A stretch of 64,000 nucleotides of DNA from Phascolomyces articulosus. Taxonomy: Eukaryota > Mucoromycota > Mucoromycetes > Mucorales > Lichtheimiaceae. The notes under the pieces were generated by a model. That model was not told the DNA's origin and did no database searches. It was given only the letters and a program-made list of their open reading frames with translations. The DNA lies in NCBI GenBank assembly GCA_025677815.1, contig JAIXMP010000021.1:248001-312000 (forward strand), given 5' to 3'. The translations under genes and the position numbers were made by a program. This document shows positions 1 through 11,973 of this stretch, piece after piece. The first letter of the stretch is position 1. Every line of letters starts with the position of its first letter.

Positions 1-529
1 CCATCCTCCATAGTAAGTATAGTAATCATAATATTTTAAAATGCTTCTGATTGTTTGTTACTTTTTTATTATACAAAATATATTAAGCATTGATTGTTTT
101 ATATATCACTTATACACACACACATATATATATACACGTGGCTCAGTATGGGATGTGATACGTGCATTTCTAAAAAGTAAAAGATCTTCTTGTGAAAAAG
201 AGAATGGAATATATATATATTCTATTATTATTACTTTTTTTTTCCTTCATGGAGTCAGTTGGTTTGGTTGGGGGGTGGGGAGACTCATTGGAATTTAGTT
301 CTTAAAAAGAGAAAGGAAGGAGAAAAAGGTTCATAAGTAATAGTAGTGAAGATGAGCAGATGGTGTGGACGGTGTAAAATTACATTATTATTATTATTAT
401 TGTATTATTATAAGAGTAAAAGTATGATATTATAAAAAAAATGGGTATCTAAAAATATATATTATGATTTGAAGAATGCAAAGGAACAAAAAATAAAATA
501 GGAGAAAAAAAAAAGAGTGAAGGAAAAAC
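1..529. other. AT-rich left edge, no gene resolved
   Basis: No convincing open frame is seen. The short plus-strand frame at 41-298 is AT-driven low complexity. A perfect fungal splice donor, GTAAGTAT, sits at 13-20, so positions 1-12 could be the last bases of a plus-strand exon entering from outside the window. No matching acceptor with coding sequence was found downstream, so this stays a possibility only. Confidence 0.3.
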
Positions 530-2191
530 TTAATGTGTCGTTGTAGTAAACGATATTAAGATTCCTAATAATGCTGATGTTAAAAGTATAACTATGTAGA
601 TATAGTTTCTTGGTTAGATCAATGAAAATATATAAGAAATAAAGACGACTTGTAATAATAGTCGTATATATAGTGAAGAATAGTTATTATACCTATGGAT
701 GGAATCCAGCGTTGAAAACAATTCCAAGTAACTTGACGTTGTCTTGCTTGTATTACTTTACTTTGTAAATCGGTCAACCTTTCGGCATAATTCATACTTT
801 TATTATACCCTTCAATTGCCACCACTGTCTTTTTATGCCGCATCCATGCTTTTTTTACAAGTGGCAATCGTTGTTGTGTTTCCTGAAGCATGTGTTCCAT
901 TCGTTTCATACTTTCATAGCGTGCTAAAACAATTTTGGTATTAAGTTGGTCTACATCACGATCCAGTTGTTGTAATTTTTGAACGTACTCCTCAATCTCC
1001 TGACGACTTGTTTCAATCCGTTGTTCTTCTTGATCACATAAATATTGGTATCGATAAACCCCTTCTGTCATTTCATCTAATACATGATTGAACCTACTAT
1101 ATCGTTATTTTGTTTTGGGTTTTTTTTTTAGTAATTCATGAATCAAAACTGGGTATTTTATATATGTATATATTTGTTGATATGTCAAAAAAAATTACAT
1201 ACATTGGAGTACCCCTTTGTCGATCCAAAGATTCTAATAAAGGTGGTACTGGTGGAGGGGATCCAACAGAAACTGAAGGTTTTCTTGAAACACATGCCCA
1301 GTCAGAAGGTACAGAAAAACTTCGCATTTCATCACTGATCACCTGTAGATCAGCTAATTTCTTTGTTGATAAGGTACTTCGCAATGGTATAAGACCAGCC
1401 GTTCTAGTACTAGCAATGCCATTATGGTTTGTTTTAATGATAGGTAGATCCATAGGAGAAGATATTTCAACAGCAGAAGAAGGTCTTCTTCTTCGTCTTC
1501 GTCGTTTCCATAATCCTGTTTTTGTTGATCTCGTTGTTGTGGCTGCTGTTGTTCCAGTTGTCGTGGCAATAGTAGTACTCGTAGCCGTCGTCGTTGTCGC
1601 TGGTCTTCGTTTTTTTCGATGATATAATGAATCATCTAAGGAATAATAACCACCCCCTCTTTCTTCTTTTTCTTGTCCATGATTTTGATGTTTTCTTAAA
1701 CGAAATAATCGACGCCCTCCTCTCCTTGGATATTGATGATGATGAAGATAAGGTTCTTTGGTTATTTTTGATTTGGTAAATATAGGTCCAGGTGGTGGTG
1801 GTATAGGTGTTGGATGAAATAGGACGGTTGTTGCTGCATTTTTATTTTTTAAAGGTGAGGTTTGTACACGTTTTAATGGACGACGTTGTTGTTGTTGTTG
1901 TTGCGGTGGTGGTGGTGGTTTACGACGATGACGTAGGTTATGATCTTCTGTATCACTACTAACAACCGATGTCGATACACTGGAGGATTTTCTTAATCGA
2001 TGGCGAACCGTGTCAACAAATTTAGCTGTAATGGGACGTTTCTTATTATTGATGCTTGAAAATGTCTGTGGATACGGGAAATCGGGATAATAAGGTGTTC
2101 CAATCGCTAATGCCGCAATGCTACGATCGTCTAGTGTAGTGGAGGCTGGCTTTCCATGTTTGACAAAGTGATTGACCTCATCAAACTCCAT
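530..2191 (-). CDS. Tail-anchored coiled-coil protein, unknown function
   Basis: Three exons, complement(join(530..591,693..1093,1203..2191)), encode 483 residues. Phases close exactly: AT|G at the first intron and G|TT at the second. Residues 1-330 are mostly disordered and basic, with proline and glutamine runs near 95-105, a Thr/Ala run and a block of consecutive arginines. Exon 2 is a long charged helical segment, probably coiled coil, containing the stretch YRYQYLCDQEEQRIE. Exon 3 adds a single hydrophobic helix, VILLTSALLGILIS, a few residues before the stop. That is the arrangement of a C-terminally anchored membrane protein facing the cytosol or nucleoplasm. I do not recognise the family. 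Without exon 3 the frame runs into a less plausible AT-encoded tail, so the three-exon model is preferred. The topology is inference. Confidence 0.6.
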
Positions 2192-5100
2192 TCGAGAATA
2201 GTATATCTAACACCTTTTCTCTTTTACTAAAAGAGTATTATAAAGAGAGAAGAGAGAGGTAGAGAGTAGAAAAGGAACCAAAAAAAAGAGTATGCGTATA
2301 ATAATGTGTCACGTTGCAAAGAAGTTACGAGTGGGGTTTAGGATAAGAAAGGGTTCAATTGTACTCTTTGGTTTCTTCTCACTCATTCACATATCCTCTC
2401 TCTCTCTCTCTCTCATCCACTTCAACTACATTTGTTCTATATTATAAACTCTTTTATAAATATAGAAGGCCAGATCTTAGTATTTTTGTATAGTATTATA
2501 AACCGTTTCAAATCAATAATAATATATGAAATGTGGAGTTGGATTAAAGCGATCCACTGAGTAGTCTATATTACTCCGTCTGAAAAAAATAATTCTGACT
2601 TGAATCGAGAGGATTTATGTATGTACTACCAACGAAAATGTTACTTTTACGTTAAATAGGATTGAAACGTATCAAACCAAATCAAAAAAAAAAAAATTAT
2701 AAAGTCGATCTCTTTTTTCTTTTTGATTCTTTTCTTCCTAATATTTGGAAGTATTCATTCTTATTATAAGAATCCTTTTTTTTTCTCTATCTCTAGGAAC
2801 CCCCTTCCTTCTTCTTCTTAATACTCCCCCTTCGTTCACATTCTTATTCTTGCATTTATTTTTTTTTGGGGGGGAAGAACAAGCTACATAGAGAATGAGA
2901 ATATATGAAGTTGAGTAAGATCAGCCAAGGGTAAAATAATAACCATATGATGAAAAATTTCAAATGATCCCATCATTGATTCTTTGGTCAAGTCGTGGGA
3001 ATTGAATATTAAACTTTGTGGATTATCTAGAAATAATATTATTCACACCTAATATCACTATCTATATAACACAAACAGATACACAGAACACAAATCAAAA
3101 TAAAAAGCTGTCATTGAGTTTGGTTGGGGGAGAAATATTCCTTTGTTAAAATAAGTGGGAAAAGGATGTCATCTGGTAAGCCCAGTTTTATGGCTTATAT
3201 CAACCATAAATAGTTAAAGCTTAAATGTTTGGATCAGCAAGTTGACCAAGTTTAGTTTTTAATTTTACAACGATCATTTTACTTTTAACAATCAAAAGTG
3301 TATTCATGTGACTGTAAACTATTTGCTCAAAGTATATAATTCATCATGTTATATATCATGATGGTGAATTATCGTATGGCGGCAAATGACATTAGAAATG
3401 ATTGTACTCTGCCTACTATTTCAAAAGCTAATAATTAAACATTGTTGGTGCAATGAAAAAATGCCGTTTCCCCCTTGCATCTTCAACATCCTTCATGCAA
3501 AGTACTCGTACTATATATAAAATTAAGGTATTATTTATGCAGAATTACTGGTGGATTTACATCAAAGTTATTTTTATATATTCTCCGTTCCTTTTTATAT
3601 TTATGATCGTCGTTTAGAATTATTCATACATATATGTAGTTTATGAGTATATAAAGTTGTCTCGATCTATGTAAGAGATCAAAACATGTAATGATCTAAA
3701 AGTTGTATATTGTCGACAGAAAGTAAAATAATAATAATAATAATACATTCAAATTGCGTGTATATATAGCAAGCGTGCAAAGACTAACAAGGAATGATGA
3801 GCAGCAGGTAGATCAAACGAAAATGAGTATATTTTGTATATTAGTAAATCCATCATATATGAATGTGCTATACGCAAATGGATGATGTTTTCCTTCGCTA
3901 CAATCGCCAATAAGATATTATTCTACGTTCTTAATATACAACAGAGAATCCATGGATTATCATATAAATAGAACTTCGTCATGAAAAATAAATTATTGTT
4001 ACTCTACTTTTTAATCCTTTCTATCGAAAAAAAATCATTAGGAACCAGATATAACTAATTTCCATCCAACGCTTGAATTTTTACGTGAATATCAAAAAAT
4101 TAGCAACTATGTGAGTTACCAGCTACTAGCATCCAGTCGAGCAAATATTCTTTTATGAAATCCAGGCGCATTTATCCGTTATTTTATCGTGCCAGAATGT
4201 GGGGTTCAATCAAATCATGCATAATATATTATATATGCCAGAAAATATATCAGATATTACTTTATTGTCAAGACTATATACTATTATTAGTTTAACAATA
4301 AATACGTAGATACATTAAGAAGAAGAAAAAACTTTCTTCATCATTTTATATATCAGAAGCATCAGATACTATATCTAATGATGATGGTTGAAAAATTAAA
4401 TTTCATTCTATATATATATATAATGACCTTATTAATAAAATAATATGTGTAATGTATACGTGCTGATATTTTTTTAACTAATAGCATCTTAGTATCTTTA
4501 TTTTCTTCCTTATTACGATACAGCAATCAGTACGTACTCTTTTTGAGCAAAATTGACTATTGACTTTTTCAGTACGTAATGGATTCTTTATACATTGCTA
4601 CACAACATTAGTAACAATAATATATGTATACCTGAAAATTACAAGGAAATTCAATTCCAACAACGGTTACTTGGATAACTCATGGATAAATATGTTATTA
4701 TGATATAAACAGAACTTCTTTAAAATTCGTAATATTTCTACTATGCAACGAAGACATCGTTAAATTTAGATTAATTATAAAAATCAACCACATCAAATAT
4801 TTTCTCTTTATTGATATATTTAGATTCATGGGGGGAGTGTCAGAAAGAAAAGCTAGAAATCTATAAACCACGAGTAGACACTAAATATATTTTTCTCAAT
4901 CCAGAAGGCCGCCGACGATTTCGACGTATTTTAACCATTATATAGAAAAAGAGGAAAGCTTCATTATATAAAATCATAAACAACTATTTCTCTGTAGTGT
5001 ACACTAACATGATCCAGAGTTGACTGATAAAAAAATAAGGGCATTTGTTCAAATCAGGTGGCGAAAAGAAAAAAAAAGAAAAAAGAGCTTATTTTTACAA

Positions 5101-7948
5101 TAGTAGTATAAATAATGATGTACTTTTTGTTCATATCACACGCACATTCAAACTCATTCTATAATTTTCAAACTGTTAACGTGGATATACTAAAACCAAA
5201 ATGGTTATGATAACATATGTTTTTTTTATTATAAAGGTATTCTTAGTTCAAGAGAGCCTTCTTTGGTGATCTTTTCTGTATACTTTTTCTTTATAAAAAA
5301 AAATAATGGCCGAAAACTTTTACCACATGTTTTTTACTTATTAAGTAAATAGCATGTTTACACACATTCATCATCACCTTATTTTATTATCGGAAGAAGT
5401 TTTTTTTTTAATATATTTCTTTTATTATTATTATAAATATTACATTCCTCGGCTCTTTGCTATTATTGACAGTTTTATTAGAGAACAATTCAATATGTAT
5501 AGTAACACATTTATCCTATCGGAAGGGAAATCTATACTACTCTATTGTGTACGCAAAATAATAAGTATTCTATTATATATGACTTGTACTATTATGGTGA
5601 TTGTAAATGATTTTTTTTGGATATAGAGCAACGAGTCGTGGATCAATCGCGATACTTTTAATAAGAATTCATTTTAGAAGTTTTTAATATAGGGTGCTAT
5701 AATATTATAATACTTTAAGAAAATGAATTGAAATAGTTATCATTCATGCATGAATACCCACCACGGAACGCGTAATCCATATTATCCAAATATTGGGAAT
5801 CATAACATTCCCTCCCCCCCGACATGAGATCGTTTGATAAATATTCATCGTTAATCTATAAATATCATTAATAATAATTGTACACACATAAAAATAAAAG
5901 CAAGGTAGTGAACCACCACTAGTAAGAATATAGATTAAATGCTTCTTCTTGAAGAGAATATTTTAATACTAATTTTAAATTTAGTATTACCATTTGAAAT
6001 TGTTTATAAGGATTATAGTATCACATTTATAAATGATTCGATTCATTCATTGTGATTATCATACATGTTTACCATATAAAGCTGTCCTTAAACTGGATTA
6101 TTAGTAATGAATTCGTCCCATTCTACGCTTATACATAAAAAAATATTGAATTGAAAGAAAATGTATTATGTATGTTTACCATCATTCATCACAGGCCACC
6201 ATCTTAAAATCAAGATATACTCTTATTAATATTAATGAAACCCACACAACACATCAGAAACAAATTAATACTGAATACATTGATACTAACCTCTTTAAAC
6301 CGTTTGACATCCAACAATTCGATCCCCACCATTTAGTTATCATAGCAGGAAAATCAAATATAATTTTCTTGTCCTACCTCAAAGACACGTTATTTTTATC
6401 GTTTCTTTTTTTCGTGGAAAATAATAATAATAATATAATAAACGAATTATGACGTAAAATGGTAATTTATATGTATATTTCAATTAAAAAAAAGAGTGAA
6501 GACTCGTACGATTGTCAAAAGATGATTGAATAATTAGGTTTGTATAGTTTTATTTTGCCATGGAATGAGATGACGGGAATTTGCGTTCAAAAAGAAAGAA
6601 CCAAATATATGGATCATTCTCTTGTTTCTTGTTATTATAAAGTATCTTTTACCTTTTTACTGTTACCATAGTACTTTATCCATCTTGACATTTTTTTTGT
6701 TCGGAACCGTATTTAGTCTGGTAATTGTTGTACGAGATGATGGTGAACTATCGATGGAATTGAAAGAGCCAGTCGCACACTCATCGGATCTGGGGAAAGT
6801 GAAGCACAAATAATAATTGTCTCCGACGATTATTCAGTGGCAAAACTTGTTCTGAGCTTCTAAGAATAATATTAGAATGTTTTTTATACATATATATATA
6901 TATATATATACATGTTGTTATTGAATCATATACTATTCCATGGATTGTTTTCTCGTGGTAAACACGTTGTTCAGTACGCTTTTGAAAAGATTGAATATAC
7001 TGTGATCAAAGACGAAGAAATAGAATGTAATTGCTTTTCTCTCCTCAGTTAGTATGTCATTGGAAATCACTCATTTCACTTGTTATTACACAATAATAAA
7101 CGCTCATTGAAAGTCTTATCCACTTTTTTTTTAATATCAGTTTTATAGAATATTAAGTGTGTTGTATATATATCTCGATTGAGTACATCATCGGAAATAA
7201 ACAAGAAAAAAAAATCAGATACGCCAATTTGTACCAACTTTTGATGATGACCCAGACAAAACCTTATATATTAGAATAGATCCCAGGGCGTAAAAAAAAA
7301 TAAAAATAAACAAAAATTGTAACGTAATAGAATAGTCAGTATAGATAGGTGTAATCGGACATACCGACAAAAAGGATATCGTTCATAATGATGAAATAAA
7401 AATAATGATAGAAAGTTAGGCGTATGGTATTTTTTTTTTCTTTATAAAAATATAATAACTAGTATATTATGATGTGTGCGCCCCGCGTGTGAATGAATAA
7501 ATAGTAGATCCTATTTTTTTAAAAAAGTTATTCATTCTTGTCACAGAGAAGAATGGGTGGGAAGGAAGTTTATTCGTTATCAATTATATTCGTTGGTTTT
7601 GTAAACTCGACTGTTTTTGTTTGTCCTAACGGTACTACTTACTCACTTGTTACCAACAAGAAAAATGGTCTAATAACAGAACATATCACCCAATAAATAA
7701 TAACTATGAATACTGACCTAATAAGATGCATCCTATTCCATTTTTATCAACCTATTTGATTATAACATTTGAAAATAAATTCATACTTTTTTAGTGAATA
7801 TGTTTTTGTCCTAAAGTTGGAAAATTCATTTGAATTTGATTGGCTATCATTAAAGGAGCGATGTACTGTTGTTGCTACCTGTAAACGCGATTGCAGTACG
7901 TATTTTTCAACTCCTCCCCTCCCCCTTTATATATATAAAAAACTTACC
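2192..7948. other. Long gene-poor AT-rich region
   Basis: About 5.7 kb with no recognisable gene. It holds a CT dinucleotide run near 2396-2415, long T and A homopolymers and a TA run at 6891-6910. Frames at 5354-5626, 6168-6452 and 6622-6813 (plus) have AT-biased, Ile/Leu/Phe-rich translations and no family resemblance. No tRNA cloverleaf, long terminal repeats or transposase motifs were seen. The left end probably holds the promoter of the 530-2191 gene and the right end that of the COPI zeta gene. Confidence 0.5.
6891..6910. repeat. TA dinucleotide microsatellite
   Basis: Ten uninterrupted TA units in AT-rich spacer. Similar TA tracts lie near 13962-13984, 33949-33968 and 51651-51679. Confidence 0.9.
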
Positions 7949-8832
7949 ATGGTGAATCTCTCATTATACTCCATCAAGGCTGTTGTACTGCTTGATGCTG
8001 AAGGAAATCGTGTTCTTGCTAAATATTATGGTTCAGATTATTCCAATTTAAAAGAACAAAAATCATTTGAAAAGGGATTGTTTGATAAAACAAAGCGTGC
8101 ACAAGGTAAAAACTGTTTTTATTATTGTTATTCATAATAGTTTTTTTCTATATAAACTTGTAGTTATAATGAGATGAGAAAGGAATGAGATATATATTGA
8201 AGAGAAATTAACATGATAAAAAAAAATGTATTCTATCTTAAGGCGAAGTTATTTTATACGATAACCAAGTTGTATTGTATCGTTCAAATATTGATATATT
8301 CTTTTATGTTGTTGGATCGACCGAAGAAAATGAGTTGATTTTATTGAGTATGCTTAATGCATTTTATGACGCTGTTTCTACCTTGTTAAGGTAAAAAAAA
8401 AAAAACTATTATTTTGTTATTACTAGTATTGTCACTTCATTTCTTGATATAATGTGTGAGAAAGGAGGAGTTATTAATCAATATTAATTTGTGATGCACA
8501 ATATATAAGATTCCAAGTAGAAAAACGATCAGTAATGGATAATTTGGATTTAGTGGTACTTTGTTTGGATGAAACTGTCGATGGAGGGTAAGTTCATGAT
8601 TTTTTTTTAAAAAAAAAGGGTAGATGACGATGATGATGTGAGGAAAAAAAAAAAGAAACTTTACTCAATAAGGTATATCATAGAATTATTCTTGAAACGG
8701 ATGCAAACGCCATTGTTAGCCGAGTATCTAAACCACGACTTGATATGGTCGATATTCCATTCAGTGAACAAACTTTGATGCAAGCATATCAATCGGCTAG
8801 AGACAGATTTGCAAGCCAATTGCTTAGATAGA
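7949..8832 (+). CDS. RET3: Coatomer subunit zeta (COPI)
   Basis: Four exons, join(7949..8105,8243..8390,8510..8587,8684..8832), encode about 176 residues, the usual length for zeta-COP. The protein is a longin-fold small subunit of the COPI coat, which returns cargo from Golgi to ER and partners gamma-COP. Visible family signatures are [20 protein letters not shown] at the N-terminus, [28 protein letters not shown] with [35 protein letters not shown] with VDGG, and a C-terminus ending in a Leu-Leu-Arg helix, as in animal COPZ1. All junctions keep phase. The start follows an AT-rich leader with TACC before the ATG. The open frame extends upstream to 7769, but that part does not resemble the family. 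The window also encodes a p24 protein with a COPI-binding KKLV tail. Confidence 0.95.
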
Positions 8833-9536
8833 AAGGATGGAGAACGAAAGGATATGACACATTTATAATAAAAAAAGAGTGATTCTTACTTTTATAATAA
8901 TGAGCAAGTGATTATAGTGATGGGCGTTTTTAAAGTTGATGGCTTGTCACACATAAAACAGCAAACCAAAGTATTATTTAGTAACCAAAAAAGAGCGCGA
9001 AAATAATCATCAAAAACTTTTTATTTATATTTGGATATATATATGTGTGTGTGTAATGAATCATGGATTTGTTTATTTAAAGTAAATAAAATATATATAA
9101 AAACATACAAGAAACAAGTAATTATCAACTTCTACAATATAATAGGATACTGAAAAATTAACATAGACAAAAAGAAAACGCGTAAACGGGTTTGAAACAA
9201 GAATAGTAAAAGAAAGAATAAAAATAAAACAAAGGTTGGGTTGTTGAATTTATAAGAGAAAAAAAGGATAAGTGATGGGGTATTATATTTTTAAGAGAAT
9301 GAATAGAATTATATAAAGATATATATAAAAACAGAATGATTTAGTAATAAATGTTGGGGATAATTTTTTGGGTGTTGTTTATAATATAGAGAATATGTAC
9401 AATATCATGAATTATATATGGTCTTTTTTTTTCTTTTGACCATTTGACCGATAAGTTGAATGATAATATAAAGAATAGATGTATAGTTAAAAGAAGACTT
9501 GAATCATAATAATATATTATAATATGGTATAAGAGA
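8833..9536. other. 3' flank of COPI zeta, no gene
   Basis: AT-rich spacer of about 700 bp between two convergent transcription units. Only short A/T runs and a GT microsatellite near 9043-9053 are visible. Confidence 0.5.
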
Positions 9537-9611
9537 TTATTTTGCTGGACGCTTGACCGGAAGAGGATAAGGTGTTGGAAGTGGGGGCTTGGAAGGTCTG
9601 TCTGGTGGCAT
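9537..9611 (-). CDS. Possible 24-residue proline-rich micro-ORF
   Basis: An ATG at 9611 opens 24 codons rich in Pro, Lys and Arg (starting MPPDRPSKPPLPTPYP, ending VKRPAK) and closed by TAA. Base composition is clearly richer in C than the surrounding AT-rich spacer, and codons look non-random. A TATA-like element (TATAAAAA on the minus strand) lies near 9796-9803, with a GC-rich island just upstream, so a promoter is in place. It could be a real micropeptide, the last exon of an undetected gene, or chance. The overlapping longer frame at 9517-9705 is driven by an ATT repeat and is not preferred. No homologue is recognised. Confidence 0.3.
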   Translation of the reverse strand: MPPDRPSKPPLPTPYPLPVKRPAK

Positions 9612-9642
9612 GATTAAAAAGATATGGGATGTGTTTGAATTG

Positions 9643-9674
<32 letters not shown>

Positions 9675-9795
9675 TTGTTGCTGTTGATGCTTTTGTTTTT
9701 TTCAATAATAGAATGGATTATATATAAAAATTATATGGGAAAAGAAGTATGTAATGTGAAAAGAAATTATTAGCATTTATAGACAAAAAAGAATG

Positions 9796-9960
9796 CATTT
9801 TTATATCTTTTTTTTTTTTTTTTTTGCAATCCGGAAGGGATGAATTCGACCCACTCGGAATCGCAACCGAAACAGGGTTGACAGGAGTACCCTAATGAGC
9901 TGACAGCTTGTGTATCCTATCCACAGCGCCCATCATATTCGTACCGATAGTAGGGTTTAA
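9796..9960 (-). promoter_or_regulatory. GC-rich island with poly(dA) and TATA
   Basis: A stretch of about 140 bp with near-balanced base composition stands out from AT-rich flanks. On the minus strand it contains CTTCCGG, then an 18-19 base A run, then TATAAAAA, and 185 bp further a short open frame. This reads as a nucleosome-depleted promoter for the 9537-9611 ORF. Alternatively, the island plus A run resembles a retroposed Pol III element: GGGTCGAATTC is one base from a B box, and CAGCTCATTAGG resembles an A box about 50 bp upstream. The tRNA-like stems do not pair well, so the promoter reading is slightly favoured. Confidence 0.35.
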
Positions 9961-10589
9961 CAGTAGTAATAGTAGCAAAAATGCTACTCACTATTAACTA
10001 TATAATCCTATTATTATTATTATTATATCACGAAATTCACCTATAATAACATAATTTTAGCCAACTTTTTTTTTCATCCAACAAAATAATAATAAAAAAC
10101 GCCGCATCAACATGCACTTCACACACATTCATACACACACACACAAAACACAAAACATAACATACATAATACACATTTTTGAACATCTTGCTTGTGTAAA
10201 ACCTGAAACTCTTTTTTTTTTTATTTTTTTAATGCAAAAAAAAAAAAACTTAATAACATCATCCTAGTAATATATACAACACAACAAATAACAACAAACG
10301 CGCGCGTGGGAAGAATACATTTTATGAACAATCTAAATACTCCTATAATAATTATTGATAATCATAATCAATCAATAATAAATAAATAATCATTATAATC
10401 ATTTTATATATTATAAGAAAAATCATCAATGAGTAAAAAGAAAAAAATTGGCGTATTTTATATCGGCGCATCAACAAGAATAGGTTGCTATAAGAAATAG
10501 TAGTCGTCATCATCATCATCTCCATTCAAACAAACCTTCTATTTAAAAATAAAATAAGATTATGTAGTACACATACTCATACATTTACA

Positions 10590-10778
10590 CACCATTTATA
10601 CTGGACAATGGGAATAATCCGACCGACGGAATCCATAAAATCTAGAAGTTGATTCTTCTCTCCTCCTTCCTTCCCTCCCTCCCTCCCCCACCCACGTGGG
10701 AAGATCGCCCATTTGGAGGGTTGAAAGGGGAACCAATCGGTGAAGTGTGGCGGCGCGTGGCTGACAGGCCCGGCCTGG

Positions 10779-10806
<28 letters not shown>
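10590..10806 (-). promoter_or_regulatory. GC-rich promoter-like island with CT/GA repeat
   Basis: On the minus strand, in order: a GA dinucleotide run (10780-10806), a GC-rich block, a CCAAT box (inverted ATTGG at 10733-10737), a CACGTG E-box at 10693-10698, a GGGA-rich tract and a TATAAA-like element (10590-10597). The order suits a promoter firing leftward, but no convincing coding sequence follows for more than 900 bp. It could also be an upstream element for the plus-strand gene at 11515, or drive a non-coding transcript. Confidence 0.35.
10780..10806. repeat. CT dinucleotide microsatellite
   Basis: About 13 CT units at the edge of the GC-rich island. It makes artefactual Arg-Glu or Ser-Leu repeat frames on the two strands. 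Confidence 0.9.
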
Positions 10807-10809
<3 letters not shown>

Positions 10810-11060
10810 CATTTTTTATTCATACACATTTTACATATATATTTATATATGTATTCTATCCTGATGAAAAGAAAGTGAAAGAGAGAAAGATAAAAACATA
10901 AAAAAAAAAAGAAAAGTAATAGAAGTTATGGTGAACAAGTTATTATTAAAAAGTGACACAGGACAATACTATATAATAAATTCCAAAATCCCGGTATTAT
11001 TATTAGTAGTAGTAATAGTAGTAGTGGTAGTAATGATGATGGTATAGTGTGATAAACATG

Positions 11061-11355
11061 TTAATATAATACATATACACTTTTAGTGATATCATCATAT
11101 TCGTCATCTAATATTTTCAATCGTGAACGAAATATAATCTTTTGTCTCCAACTGGACCAGTCGTTATTAATTTGTGCTACACCGTCGCTCTAAAAAAACA
11201 TCATTCTTTTTGGTTTTTTTTTTCTTTTGCGGAGATCGCAGTTTAGAAGCAATGGCACTCACTATAAAAGGTTGACCAGTGATGGAATATTCATCTTCTC
11301 TTTTCCCAGAATTATAATTATATATATATAACACAACCATTATCAACCAACTCAT
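11061..11355 (-). CDS. Possible small two-exon protein
   Basis: complement(join(11061..11189,11263..11355)) would encode 73 residues. The donor GTGAGT follows ...GQPFI, and the acceptor TTTTTTTAG precedes SDGVAQINNDWSSWRQK. The second exon continues KIIFRSRLKILDDEYDDI, which has a coding-like residue mix (Trp, acidic and basic residues) unlike translated spacer. The first exon begins MSWLIMVVLYIY, a hydrophobic N-terminus partly made by a TA repeat, so the true start is uncertain. It is divergent from the zinc-knuckle gene at 11515, sharing a 159 bp spacer. No family is recognised. Confidence 0.35.
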
Positions 11356-11514
11356 CCAACCAACTCATTCACTCATTATTATAAGATTATAAAAATAAAT
11401 CCCAATTTCTTTACAACTCATTCCTTTTTTTCTTTTTCTTTTTCTCTCTTATTTTTTTTTTGTTTATTCTAACTATTCCCACATCAAAAACAAACAACAA
11501 TTATAATAAATGTC

Positions 11515-11973
11515 ATGCGGACATTAAAAGATATCATACGCGCTTTTTTATATCATTTGGCCCGGATTTTCGGATTCCATCGTCGACGAAAATCATCTAC
11601 TAGAAGTAGTAGTAGTAGTAGTCATCATAGTAATCATCATCATTGTCATGGAAACAATAACAATAACAGACAAAAGGATGATCTTGAACGCCAACTACCG
11701 TCTACACAATTATCATTGTCGGATAACAATCAACGATCGGAAAACATTCAACGACCGACGGATGATAGAATACTTGATGATAGTGATGACCGCGACATCA
11801 TGGATGACGAAGACGATGATGATGATGATAGTCCTCCGACATGTGGATGTGGACGCGTACTGAAACAAGGATGGATGTGTCCGGATTGCCGAACTAATTG
11901 TCCGCAATGTGGAAGAGCTTTAGGAATAGATGAACCATGCGATAGATGTACATCACGTCAACAACTACAATAA
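11515..11973 (+). CDS. Double zinc-knuckle protein, lineage-specific
   Basis: A single exon encodes 152 residues. An N-terminal amphipathic/basic helix (MRTLKDIIRAFLYHLARIFG) is followed by a long disordered Ser/His/Asn and then Asp-rich region. The C-terminus has eight cysteines spaced CxC-x9-CxxC-x3-CxxC-x9-CxxC (about residues 109-145), consistent with two zinc sites of ribbon or RING-like type. No known family is recognised; nucleic-acid or protein binding is only inferred. An upstream ATG at 11510 overlaps the start in another frame and ends after five codons, so it may reduce translation or decide start choice. After the TAA stop the same frame stays open for 33 more Gln/His/Ser-rich codons to TGA at 12073-12075. 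Confidence 0.65.
   Translation: MRTLKDIIRAFLYHLARIFGFHRRRKSSTRSSSSSSHHSNHHHCHGNNNNNRQKDDLERQLPSTQLSLSDNNQRSENIQRPTDDRILDDSDDRDIMDDEDDDDDDSPPTCGCGRVLKQGWMCPDCRTNCPQCGRALGIDEPCDRCTSRQQLQ

Noticed and set aside
1110..1622. 170-codon plus-strand ORF
   Set aside because: It is antisense to the well-supported three-exon gene at 530-2191 and its Val/Ala repeats mirror the Thr/Arg repeats of that gene.
9827..9960. tRNA gene
   Set aside because: A- and B-box-like strings are present, but the T-arm and acceptor stem do not pair, so it is not called as a tRNA.
10596..10808. 70-codon minus-strand ORF starting with an Arg-Glu repeat
   Set aside because: It starts inside a GA dinucleotide repeat and crosses promoter-like motifs; composition reflects the repeat, not coding.
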